Assembly (NCBI RefSeq): GCF_041514305.1
Contig: NZ_JBGMWH010000001.1
Coordinates: 62,001 to 126,000 of the forward strand
Direction: 5' to 3'
Source: Salinarimonas chemoclinalis
GTDB lineage: Bacteria; Pseudomonadota; Alphaproteobacteria; Rhizobiales; Beijerinckiaceae
Length of the DNA stretch: 64,000 bases
The position numbers and the translations under genes were made by a program. This document shows positions 27,052 to 33,761 of the stretch, one piece after another; position 1 is the first letter of the stretch, and every line of letters starts with the position of its first letter. Under the pieces are notes generated by a model, which saw only the letters and a list, made by a program, of their open reading frames with translations, had not been told where the DNA came from and made no database searches.

Positions 27052-27195
27052 TGCGCCGCCCCGTTCTCAGCCCGCGCACCCTGCCGCATGCGGGCTGAAG
27101 GTCGGCTTGAGAAAGACGGTGAACGGTCCTTTGCGGGAATGGCGCGGATTCGCGCGGTCGGCGATCCTCGGCCCGCATCGCGGGCCGAGAGGTCC

Positions 27196-27417
27196 TCACG
27201 AGAGCGAGGCGCGGCGGTGCTCGAGCACGGCCTCGAGCAGGCGCAGGGCGAGCTTGCGCTCGGCCTCCGTCAGCATGACGGCGGTGTCGACGATCTGGTC
27301 GACGTAGGGTTCGCGCACGAAGTAGAGCGAGCGGACGTCGCGCGGCGAGAGCTCGAGCGGCCCCTCTCCCGTCGGGGTGCGCTTCGAGGACTTGAACTCG
27401 ATGGTGACCTTGGACAT
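27196..27417 (-). CDS. Small protein A of the quorum-sensing island, unknown family
   Basis: 73 aa, ATG at 27417 after agaggctctg, 25 bases downstream of luxI and so probably in the luxI transcript. No domain recognised. The N-terminal 24 residues are polar (MSKVTIEFKSSKRTPTGEGP); the rest is predicted helical, DVRSLYFVREPYVDQIVDTA then VMLTEAERKLALRLLEAVLE. This part aligns without gaps to small protein B (29100-29321): 18 identities in 39 positions, including EP-x-V, AVM and ERKLA. No helix-turn-helix, cysteines or signal peptide. Location beside LuxI/LuxR suggests a regulator or antiactivator of quorum sensing; that is inference. Confidence 0.75.
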   Translation of the reverse strand: MSKVTIEFKSSKRTPTGEGPLELSPRDVRSLYFVREPYVDQIVDTAVMLTEAERKLALRLLEAVLEHRRASLS

Positions 27418-27442
27418 CGCAGAGCCTCTGTTTCTTCGTCGT

Positions 27443-28084
27443 TCACGCGGCGTCGGAACGCGCCATGCGGTAGCCGACCTCGAGCACGGGGCCGGTGATG
27501 CCGCTCGCCTTGCGCAGAGCGGATTCCATCTCGTCGCCTATCTCGAACAGGGCGGCGAAGGCGATCGTCTTGCCGATGCGGATCGGGCTGGAGATCGGCT
27601 CGCCGCGGCAGTCGGCGCGGCGCAGGATGCGGGCGATGAACGCGTCGTACACCGTGACGATGTGCGACAGGCCCAGCTCGCGGCCCAGCTCGTTCATGCC
27701 CAGGATGAGCTCCGCCGTGGGGCGGCTGAGACGATTGCGGGTCAGCTCGACGTCCGCGTCGGGATCGATCGAGAACCGGCTCGACTCCCAGATCAGCGGG
27801 CTCTCGACGCGCGTCCCGTCCGGCAGAAGCTCGGGGAACACGTCGTTCAGCATGTTGTATCCGATGGTTGGCAGCAAACGGATGCTACCCAGGACACGCT
27901 CCTCGTCGTCGACGCAGATCAGGTACACGCAGTCGAGCGCATCGAAACCGTCGACTTCCCAGTCGCGAATGATCGACACATCCCAGCCGAGGCGGTCGTG
28001 GAAGACCTTCTTGCGGATGCGATGCATCGCATCGATCTCTCGGGGAAACTGCCCTCGCTGGTGGCTCTGGATGACGCGGATCAT
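27443..28084 (-). CDS. Acyl-homoserine lactone synthase (LuxI family)
   Basis: 213-aa autoinducer synthase making an N-acyl-homoserine lactone from SAM and an acyl donor. All key residues are present: R24, F28, W34, E43, D45, D48, R69, E100, R103 (RKKVFHDRLGW, EVDGFDALD, GSIRLLP, WESSRFS). ATG 28084 lies 7 bases after acgggaga. A lux box (28153-28172) sits 69 bases upstream, so expression is probably activated by one of the two LuxR proteins, giving positive feedback. Acyl chain specificity cannot be read. Confidence 0.94.
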   Translation of the reverse strand: MIRVIQSHQRGQFPREIDAMHRIRKKVFHDRLGWDVSIIRDWEVDGFDALDCVYLICVDDEERVLGSIRLLPTIGYNMLNDVFPELLPDGTRVESPLIWESSRFSIDPDADVELTRNRLSRPTAELILGMNELGRELGLSHIVTVYDAFIARILRRADCRGEPISSPIRIGKTIAFAALFEIGDEMESALRKASGITGPVLEVGYRMARSDAA

Positions 28085-28152
28085 TATGTTTCTCCCGTTG
28101 ATTGTGGGACACAGCCAACGGAAAGAAATTCGCATGAAGAACGAAGAAAAGA

Positions 28153-28172
28153 ACCTGTCGGAAACGACAGGT
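28153..28172. promoter_or_regulatory. Lux box upstream of luxI
   Basis: A 20-bp perfect-arm palindrome ACCTGTC-N6-GACAGGT, differing from the classical Vibrio fischeri lux box only in the central bases. It lies between luxR1 and luxI, centred about 78 bases before the luxI ATG, the usual position for a LuxR-activated promoter. Surrounding DNA is AT-rich relative to the window (26 of 60 G+C in 28081-28140). Confidence 0.88.
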
Positions 28173-28179
28173 AATCTAG

Positions 28180-28926
28180 CTACGGTAGCGGGATAACGCC
28201 ATAAGAAATTGCTTTCGACACAGCATGCGTCGTGGAGAGAGCGTTGAGCTTCGACCTTGCATTCTCGAGATGAAACCTTACGGTTCGTTCGCTCAACCCT
28301 AGGATGGCCGATGTATCCCATATCGTCTTGCCGGCGGCCGACCAGCGAAGGCATTCCTTCTCGCGCTCCGACAGCTTCCCGGCGAAATCGTTCTGCTCGA
28401 TCTGCTCCACCTGCAAGGCCCACGAGTGGAAATAGTAGGAAATGACCATGAACTCCTTGACGAGCATCTTCTTGAGCGATGGCCAGTTTCTCGCGGGCAC
28501 GTCGGCGTTGATCGAAAACAGCGCGAACTCGCCGTAGCGGCCCCGGATCGGGAACGAGAGCCCCTGCATGCCGACGTCGAACTCCTGCGCCTCGCCGAAG
28601 ACCTTGCGTATGGTGGGGCGGGTGCGGTCGATCTCTGTCCAGTCGATCGGTAGGATGCCGCCCAGTCCGGCACTGACGACGGGATCGATGTTGACGTAGT
28701 CGCTCTGCTCGTAATGGCGCTGCCATTCCGGAGAGTACGTAACCGCGACGAGCGGCTTCCGCCGACGCTCCGAGGGAATGTTCAGACCGAGATACGCCAC
28801 GTGCTTGAGGTCGAAGCGATGCATGTTCTCGCGCAGGACTGCATGGCCCTCCTCCAGCTTGGCAGCTGCGCTGATCCGGTCGATGATCTCGAAGGACAGG
28901 GTGTTCTCGGGGGAGGGATTTCTCAT
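28180..28926 (-). CDS. LuxR-family AHL-responsive regulator 1
   Basis: 248 aa. N-terminal autoinducer-binding domain with the conserved residues W68, Y72, D81, W96 and the GLSFPI strand (G122), then a C-terminal GerE-type helix-turn-helix (about 184-235; LSEREKECLRW, ILGLSERTVRFHL). All positions contacting AHL are kept, so it should respond to a lactone. ATG 28926 is chosen because MRNPSPENTLSFEIIDR begins the recognisable domain; a longer frame to 29085 looks non-coding. Its stop is 7 bases from the lux box controlling luxI. Confidence 0.92.
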   Translation of the reverse strand: MRNPSPENTLSFEIIDRISAAAKLEEGHAVLRENMHRFDLKHVAYLGLNIPSERRRKPLVAVTYSPEWQRHYEQSDYVNIDPVVSAGLGGILPIDWTEIDRTRPTIRKVFGEAQEFDVGMQGLSFPIRGRYGEFALFSINADVPARNWPSLKKMLVKEFMVISYYFHSWALQVEQIEQNDFAGKLSEREKECLRWSAAGKTIWDTSAILGLSERTVRFHLENARSKLNALSTTHAVSKAISYGVIPLP

Positions 28927-29099
28927 CGAAGCGATCTCGCGGCACCTCCAGGCTCCGGAACCGGATGCTCGCGCTTCGGCGCGCCCGGACCCGAGCCTCC
29001 GCAATATGTACGAAACCTCCCGGAGAGGCAACAGTCCGAGTTCTTTTCGACCCCCGAGGATCGTGTCCCATTCCCGTATTTTCAAAGCGTTCGAAGACT

Positions 29100-29321
29100 T
29101 CAGATGGACTTCTTGTTACTCAGAATCGTTACGATGAGATCGAATGCAAGCTTCCGCTCTTTTTCCTCCATCATGACCGCCAGCTCGAATATGTCCTCTA
29201 CGAGTGGCTCTTCCAGCAATCTCAGGTATCTCGCGTCTTGTTCATCCATCGTCATGCGATGCGGAGGCGTATTGCCGCCGGCCGGATGTGGATCGCTATC
29301 AGTGTCGTTCTCGTTACGCAT
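29100..29321 (-). CDS. Small protein B of the quorum-sensing island, paralogue of A
   Basis: 73 aa from ATG 29321; the frame can extend to a TTG at 29417, but the ATG gives exactly the length of small protein A. The N-terminal half is polar and Pro/Asn-rich; the C-terminal part DARYLRLLEEPLVEDIFELA followed by VMMEEKERKLAFDLIVTIL aligns with A. It lies between luxR2 and luxR1 on the same strand. Local G+C is low (27 of 60 in 29101-29160) compared with the window. No known domain. Duplication of the small gene alongside the two receptors suggests each LuxR has or had its own partner; inference only. Confidence 0.65.
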   Translation of the reverse strand: MRNENDTDSDPHPAGGNTPPHRMTMDEQDARYLRLLEEPLVEDIFELAVMMEEKERKLAFDLIVTILSNKKSI

Positions 29322-29422
29322 CCCGACCCCGTTGGCCTGCTCGAGCGTTCTTCCGCCCTGGGTACCCGGAGGAACGGCCTCACTCCCGCCAATATGAGCC
29401 AAGTCAGTGCGCCGCAAAATCG

Positions 29423-30187
29423 TCAGAAATCGCGATGTGCCGGATCGAGCAGGTCACGTCTGATTGCGGAGGCGACGGCCGCCGTCTTGTTCGACGCGTC
29501 GAGCTTCCGGCACGCGCTCGCTATGTGGGTCGTCACCGTTCTTTCCGAGATGCCGAGTGCAGCGGCCGTCCCTGCCGCGGAAAGGCCGCTTGCGGCGAGG
29601 CTCAGCACGTCGCGCTCACGCCGCGTGAGGCGCGAAGGAGGATGCGGACTCACGCGTGAAGCCATCTCGCGGCAGCGGCCGAATACCCCGCGCGCGACGA
29701 CCTCCATCACGGGGCGAATCCGCGGGGTGACGTCCAGCCATGATCCGCTCACGGACACGCATCCTTCGAGCCCCCGTCGGCCGTGGATCGGTACGCACAA
29801 GCCCTCCGCCATTCCCTGGTCGCGGGCGGCGGCCATGACCGCCTCGGATCGAGCGTTCGGCGGGAGTTCCCGTCCGGCTTCGGTCCAGGCGAAGGAACGG
29901 CTCGTCCGCGCGCACAGCCGCAGGACCGGATCGTGGCGCCCGTATTCGCGCTCGACGTAGGTTCGCAGCCAACCCTTTGGAAGCTTGTGGAGAAGCATCG
30001 CATCGGCACCGAGGGAGCCGGCGCGCTCGAACGTGGCGACCACGATGTTCTCCACGCCGAACCGGCCGAGTGCCACTCCCAGCTCGAACAGCATGGCTCC
30101 CGGCTCGTCCACCTTCGACACCGCTGCCAGCATCGCGCGGGTATCGCCCGCGAAGTCGCTGGTGTGGAGATGCGCGCTCATCGCCAT
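29423..30187 (-). CDS. LuxR-family AHL-responsive regulator 2
   Basis: 254 aa from ATG 30187 (a second ATG at 30181). Autoinducer-binding positions W73, Y77, D86, W101 and G129 are kept, though the strand reads GLCVPI instead of G-x-S-F-P, which may alter ligand choice. Helix-turn-helix at about 186-245 (LTRRERDVLSLAASG, LGISERTVTTHI). It has no luxI directly beside it; small protein B follows. It may sense the same lactone as regulator 1 or a foreign one. The upstream region holds an imperfect inverted repeat (30231-30260) that could be an operator or the comM transcript end. Confidence 0.9.
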   Translation of the reverse strand: MAMSAHLHTSDFAGDTRAMLAAVSKVDEPGAMLFELGVALGRFGVENIVVATFERAGSLGADAMLLHKLPKGWLRTYVEREYGRHDPVLRLCARTSRSFAWTEAGRELPPNARSEAVMAAARDQGMAEGLCVPIHGRRGLEGCVSVSGSWLDVTPRIRPVMEVVARGVFGRCREMASRVSPHPPSRLTRRERDVLSLAASGLSAAGTAAALGISERTVTTHIASACRKLDASNKTAAVASAIRRDLLDPAHRDF

Positions 30188-30281
30188 TCCGGTCCCGTCG
30201 ATCCGAGTGTCGGGAGTTCCGCAACCATAGCCTACCCGGTTGTCCGACACAAACCGTAGGCGCCACCGAGTTCGCCGGTAC

Positions 30282-31820
30282 CTACGCAGCAACCCTACGG
30301 CGATCCAGATGCGATCTGTACGAGAGCGCTTCGGCCACGTGCACCCGGCCGACCCGGCTCGTGCCGTCGAGATCGGCCAGCGTGCGGGCGACGCGCAGGA
30401 CGCGGTGGTAGCCGCGCGCGGAGAGCTTCATCGCCTCGGACGCGTCGCGCACCAGCGCGAGACCCTGCGCGTCGGGTGTCGCGACGTCCTCGAGCACGGC
30501 GGCGGGGCAGGCGGCGTTCGTCGTGCTGGCGGGCAGGCCGAGCGCGGCGTAACGCGCGCCCTGGACCGATCGCGCCGCGGCGACGCGTCGCGCGACCTCG
30601 GCCGAGCCCTCCGCCGGGGGCGGCAGGATCAGGTCCGCCGCGCGCACCGCCGGCACCTCGATCGTCAGGTCGATGCGGTCGAGCAGCGGGCCGGAGAGGC
30701 GCGCCTGGTACTGCGCCATGCAGCGCTCGTTGGGCCCGCGCCGGCAGGCCCAGCCGGGCTCCGTCGCCTGGCCGCAGCGGCACGGGTTCATCGCCGCGAC
30801 GAGCTGGAAGCGGGCGGGGTAGGTGCATCGGGCGTTGGCGCGCGCGATCATCACCTCGCCGGTCTCCATCGGCTGGCGCAGGCTGTCGAGCGTCTGCGGC
30901 TGGAACTCGGGCAATTCGTCCAGGAACAGCACGCCCCGGTGGGCGAGCGAGATCTCGCCCGGGCGCGCCGTGACGCCGCCGCCCACCAGCGCCGCCGTCG
31001 ACGCCGAGTGGTGCGGGGCGCGGAACGGCCGCCGGTCGGAGAGCTGGCCCTCCTCGATCAGCCCCGCGACGGAGTGCACCATCGAAACCTCGAGCAGTTC
31101 GCGCGGCGAGAGGGCGGGCAGGATCGAGGGCAGGCGCTGGGCGAGCATCGACTTGCCGGCGCCGGGCGGGCCGGACATGAGCAGGTTGTGCCCGCCGGCC
31201 GCCGCGATCTCGAGCACGCGCTTGGCGTTCTCCTGGCCCTTGATCTCCTTCAGATCGGGCAGCGTGCCGCCGCGCACGGCGACCGCGGGCTCGGGCCGCG
31301 AGAGGACCTGCGTGCCCTTGAAGTGGTTGGCGAGCTGGATGAGGTTCTCCGGCGCGATCACCGCCATCTCCTCCGACGCCCACGCCGCCTCCGGCCCGCA
31401 GGCGCGGGGGCAGATCAGCCCCTGGCCGCGCCCGTGCGCGGCGATCGCGGCCGGCAGCACGCCCGCCACCGGCGTGATCGAGCCGTCGAGCGCGAGCTCG
31501 CCGAGCACGGTGAAGCCCTCGAGCGCGTCCGACGGAATGGCGCCGAGCGCCGCCATCAGCCCCAGCGCGATCGGCAGGTCGTAGTGGCTGCCCTCCTTGG
31601 GCGTGTCCGCCGGCGCGAGATTGACGGTGATGCGCTTCGTCGGCAGCGACAGGCCCGACGAGATCATCGCGGAGCGCACCCGCTCGCGGCTCTCGCCCAC
31701 CGCCTTGTCCGGCAGGCCGACGACGTTGAATCGCGGCTCCCCCGGCGCGACCTGGACCTGCACGTCCACCGCCCGCGCCTCGACGCCCTCGAACGAGACG
31801 GTTGAGACGCGCGTGACCAT
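30282..31820 (-). CDS. comM: YifB/ComM-family Mg-chelatase-like AAA+ ATPase
   Basis: 512 aa. N-terminal Lon-protease-like region (VEVQVQVAPG-type segment, SFEGVEARAVDVQVQVAPG), Walker A GPPGAGKSML, RPFRAPHHSAS, Walker B LFLDELPEF, and C-terminal Mg_chelatase_C. ComM is a branch-migration helicase promoting integration of transforming DNA in competent bacteria; homologues are widespread and named by family here. A cysteine cluster (CRCG, CRRG) after the ATPase core is also typical. Start ATG 31820. Confidence 0.9.
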   Translation of the reverse strand: MVTRVSTVSFEGVEARAVDVQVQVAPGEPRFNVVGLPDKAVGESRERVRSAMISSGLSLPTKRITVNLAPADTPKEGSHYDLPIALGLMAALGAIPSDALEGFTVLGELALDGSITPVAGVLPAAIAAHGRGQGLICPRACGPEAAWASEEMAVIAPENLIQLANHFKGTQVLSRPEPAVAVRGGTLPDLKEIKGQENAKRVLEIAAAGGHNLLMSGPPGAGKSMLAQRLPSILPALSPRELLEVSMVHSVAGLIEEGQLSDRRPFRAPHHSASTAALVGGGVTARPGEISLAHRGVLFLDELPEFQPQTLDSLRQPMETGEVMIARANARCTYPARFQLVAAMNPCRCGQATEPGWACRRGPNERCMAQYQARLSGPLLDRIDLTIEVPAVRAADLILPPPAEGSAEVARRVAAARSVQGARYAALGLPASTTNAACPAAVLEDVATPDAQGLALVRDASEAMKLSARGYHRVLRVARTLADLDGTSRVGRVHVAEALSYRSHLDRRRVAA

Positions 31821-32023
31821 GGGGAACCTCGACGGCTCGTGAACGAAGCGCGATCAAGGTTGCATATGCGATCGTCGATGACAAGCGCAGAGGTTCGCCT
31901 CACCCCGGCTTCGCAACGTCCGCGGCCGGCGCCTCGGGCCGCCCGCGCGACCGCGTCGTCGTCGGTGACGGCGCCGACGAAGTCGGCTACCGCCCGTGAG
32001 GGCTCTTCGGCGCGCCAGAGAAC

Positions 32024-32647
32024 TCAGCCGATGGTCTTCTCCCCCTCCGCGCCCACCAGCACCCGCAGCCGGGCCAGCGTCGCCTCGGCTGCCCGGTCGG
32101 GCGGGAAGACGGGGTAGTGGACGTCGCGGATCGTGCCGCCCGCGCAGATCAGCGTCACGCGGCGCAGCACGCGGCTGCCGGCGACCGGCACGTCGTGCAG
32201 CGGCAGGGCGAGGGCGCGCTGGAAGGCGAGGGTCGCGTCGGAGAGGAGCGGGAAGGGCAGGTGCAGCCGGGCGACCTCGCCCGCGAGGTAGGCCGGCGGC
32301 TGCGTCGCGAGGCCGAAGACGCGGGCGCCGAGCGCCGCGAGTTCGGCGGCGTGGTCGCGGAAGGAGCAACTCTGCGGCGAGCAGCCGCGGGCGCCGGGGA
32401 TCAGGTCCCAGCCGTCGGGGAGGATCGAGTCGTCCTCCCCCGAGATCGGGTAGCAATAGACCACGCTCCAGCCGGGCAGGCGGGCGAGCACGACGTCCTC
32501 CCCGTGCGAGCCGGGAAGCGCGATGTCCGGCAGGGCGCGGCCGGGAAGATGCGCGCAGGTGCCGTCGTCGACGGGCTCGGGCAGGCCGTGCGGGAGGACG
32601 GGGCGCGGGGGCGCGGCGTCGGAGAGGGCGGCTGGGTGGCTGGTCAT
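32024..32647 (-). CDS. Peroxiredoxin-like thioredoxin-fold protein
   Basis: 207 aa, AhpC/TSA-type fold (ALPDIALPGSHGEDVVLARL start, VVYCYPISG, SPQSCSFRDHAAELAALGARVFGLA). The active-site loop reads IPGARGCSPQSCSFRDH with C89 and C94, resembling the one-helix spacing of bacterioferritin-comigratory (Q-type) peroxiredoxins, where the first Cys is peroxidatic. Probably reduces organic or hydrogen peroxide; reductant unknown. The 203 bases between it and comM hold no gene I can recognise. Confidence 0.8.
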   Translation of the reverse strand: MTSHPAALSDAAPPRPVLPHGLPEPVDDGTCAHLPGRALPDIALPGSHGEDVVLARLPGWSVVYCYPISGEDDSILPDGWDLIPGARGCSPQSCSFRDHAAELAALGARVFGLATQPPAYLAGEVARLHLPFPLLSDATLAFQRALALPLHDVPVAGSRVLRRVTLICAGGTIRDVHYPVFPPDRAAEATLARLRVLVGAEGEKTIG

Positions 32648-32872
32648 GGCGGCCGAAGGCTCCAGGGTGGAGATCGATTCGGCTGCATTATAGTTCGATG
32701 GACGACGGTTGTGCGATGTCTTGGTTGAGCGCTACCGCTGGTGTCACCGCGCTGTGCGTGGGCGGCGCACGTCGCCCGCCGCCTGTGGCGCGGGCGCGAC
32801 AGCCGTGCCGTTCGCGCGGTGCTACGGGAGATCATCACCGCGCCCGTTCGCCGTCCCTTCCGGAGCCGCCCC

Positions 32873-33295
32873 GTGCCGACGATCCGCCCCGCCCGTGCCG
32901 AGGACCTGCCCCGCATCGCCGAGATCCGCCTCGGCGTGTCCGAGAACCGCCTCGCGGACCCCACCGCGATCAGCGACCAGGAGGTGTTCTGGTATCTCAA
33001 CGAGGGGATCTTCCTCGCCAGCGCCGACGATGCCGGTACCCTCCAGGGCTTCGCCTGCGCCAACCCGCTCAACGGCTACGTCTGGGCCATGTTCGTGATC
33101 GATCCGGCCCAGGGGCGGGGCCACGGCACCGCGCTGCACGAGGCGTTGACGGCGGCCCTGAAGCAGGCCGGCCACGCCCAGGCCTGGCTCGCCACCGGCC
33201 AGGGCACGAAGGCGATCGATTTCTACGCGCGCCGCGGCTGGCGGATGACGGGGGTGGGGCTCGACCGGCAGGCGGTGCTGGTACGGGGATTGTGA
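32873..33295 (+). CDS. GNAT acetyltransferase 1
   Basis: 140-aa single GNAT domain: PTIRPARAEDLPRIAEIRLGV start, AMFVIDPAQGRGHGTALHEA as the acetyl-CoA pyrophosphate loop (Q/R-x-x-G-x-G/A), and AIDFYARRGWRMTGV at the end. A longer frame exists, but GTG 32873 follows ttccggag and starts the domain exactly. Substrate unknown. Convergent with the second GNAT gene (13-base gap). The 225-base region upstream to 32648 shows no gene. Confidence 0.83.
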   Translation: MPTIRPARAEDLPRIAEIRLGVSENRLADPTAISDQEVFWYLNEGIFLASADDAGTLQGFACANPLNGYVWAMFVIDPAQGRGHGTALHEALTAALKQAGHAQAWLATGQGTKAIDFYARRGWRMTGVGLDRQAVLVRGL

Positions 33296-33308
33296 GCGAC
33301 GGCGCGCC

Positions 33309-33761
33309 TCACCCGATCACCTTCTCCATCCAGACCTTCCGCATCGGCGGCTCCCCCGTCTCGTGCGTCTCGCGGTAGCCGTGGCGCGCGTAGAGCGCGA
33401 TGTTCTGCGTCATCAGGGCGTTCGTGTAGAGTCGCAGCCGAAGGAGCCCCCGCCGTCGGGCCTCGTCCTCCGCGAAGGCGAGGAGAATACGGCCGAGCCC
33501 GGTGCCGCGCAGGTCCGGGCGCACGGCGATCGTCTCGACGAGGAGCGCGTCGGGCTGAGGCACGAGGCGCGCCACCGCGGCGAGGGCGCCCGCTTCGTCG
33601 TCGAGGGCGCTCACCTCGCAGGCGGCGACGCAGGCCGGCCAGTCGTGGCCCATCGGTCCTGGCTCGCGCCCGAGCGTCGGGATGTGCACGGCGAAGGCGG
33701 CGCGCACGAGCGCGCGCACGGCCTCGCCCTCGTGCGGGAGGGCGGGGCGCATCGCCGTCAC
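33309..33761 (-). CDS. GNAT acetyltransferase 2, coupled to mutS
   Basis: 150-aa GNAT protein with the CoA loop IAVRPDLRGTGLGRILLAFAED and the late IALYARHGYRETHETGEP. The GTG at 33761 overlaps the mutS stop as GTGA and lies behind a strong aaggaggga ribosome site inside the mutS tail, so it is translationally coupled to mutS; an ATG at 33752 is the alternative. Substrate unknown; co-translation with mutS may be only operon packing. Confidence 0.82.
   Translation of the reverse strand: MTAMRPALPHEGEAVRALVRAAFAVHIPTLGREPGPMGHDWPACVAACEVSALDDEAGALAAVARLVPQPDALLVETIAVRPDLRGTGLGRILLAFAEDEARRRGLLRLRLYTNALMTQNIALYARHGYRETHETGEPPMRKVWMEKVIG

Noticed and set aside
28179..28189. Short palindrome GCTAC-G-GTAGC at the luxR1 stop
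   Set aside because: Too short to call a site; falls within or beside the stop codon.
29100..29417. Longer version of small protein B from TTG 29417
   Set aside because: TTG start and no ribosome site; the ATG at 29321 gives the same 73-aa length as protein A.
30231..30260. Second lux-box-like inverted repeat upstream of luxR2
   Set aside because: Arms align only with gaps and do not match the lux consensus; could equally be the comM transcript end, so only mentioned.
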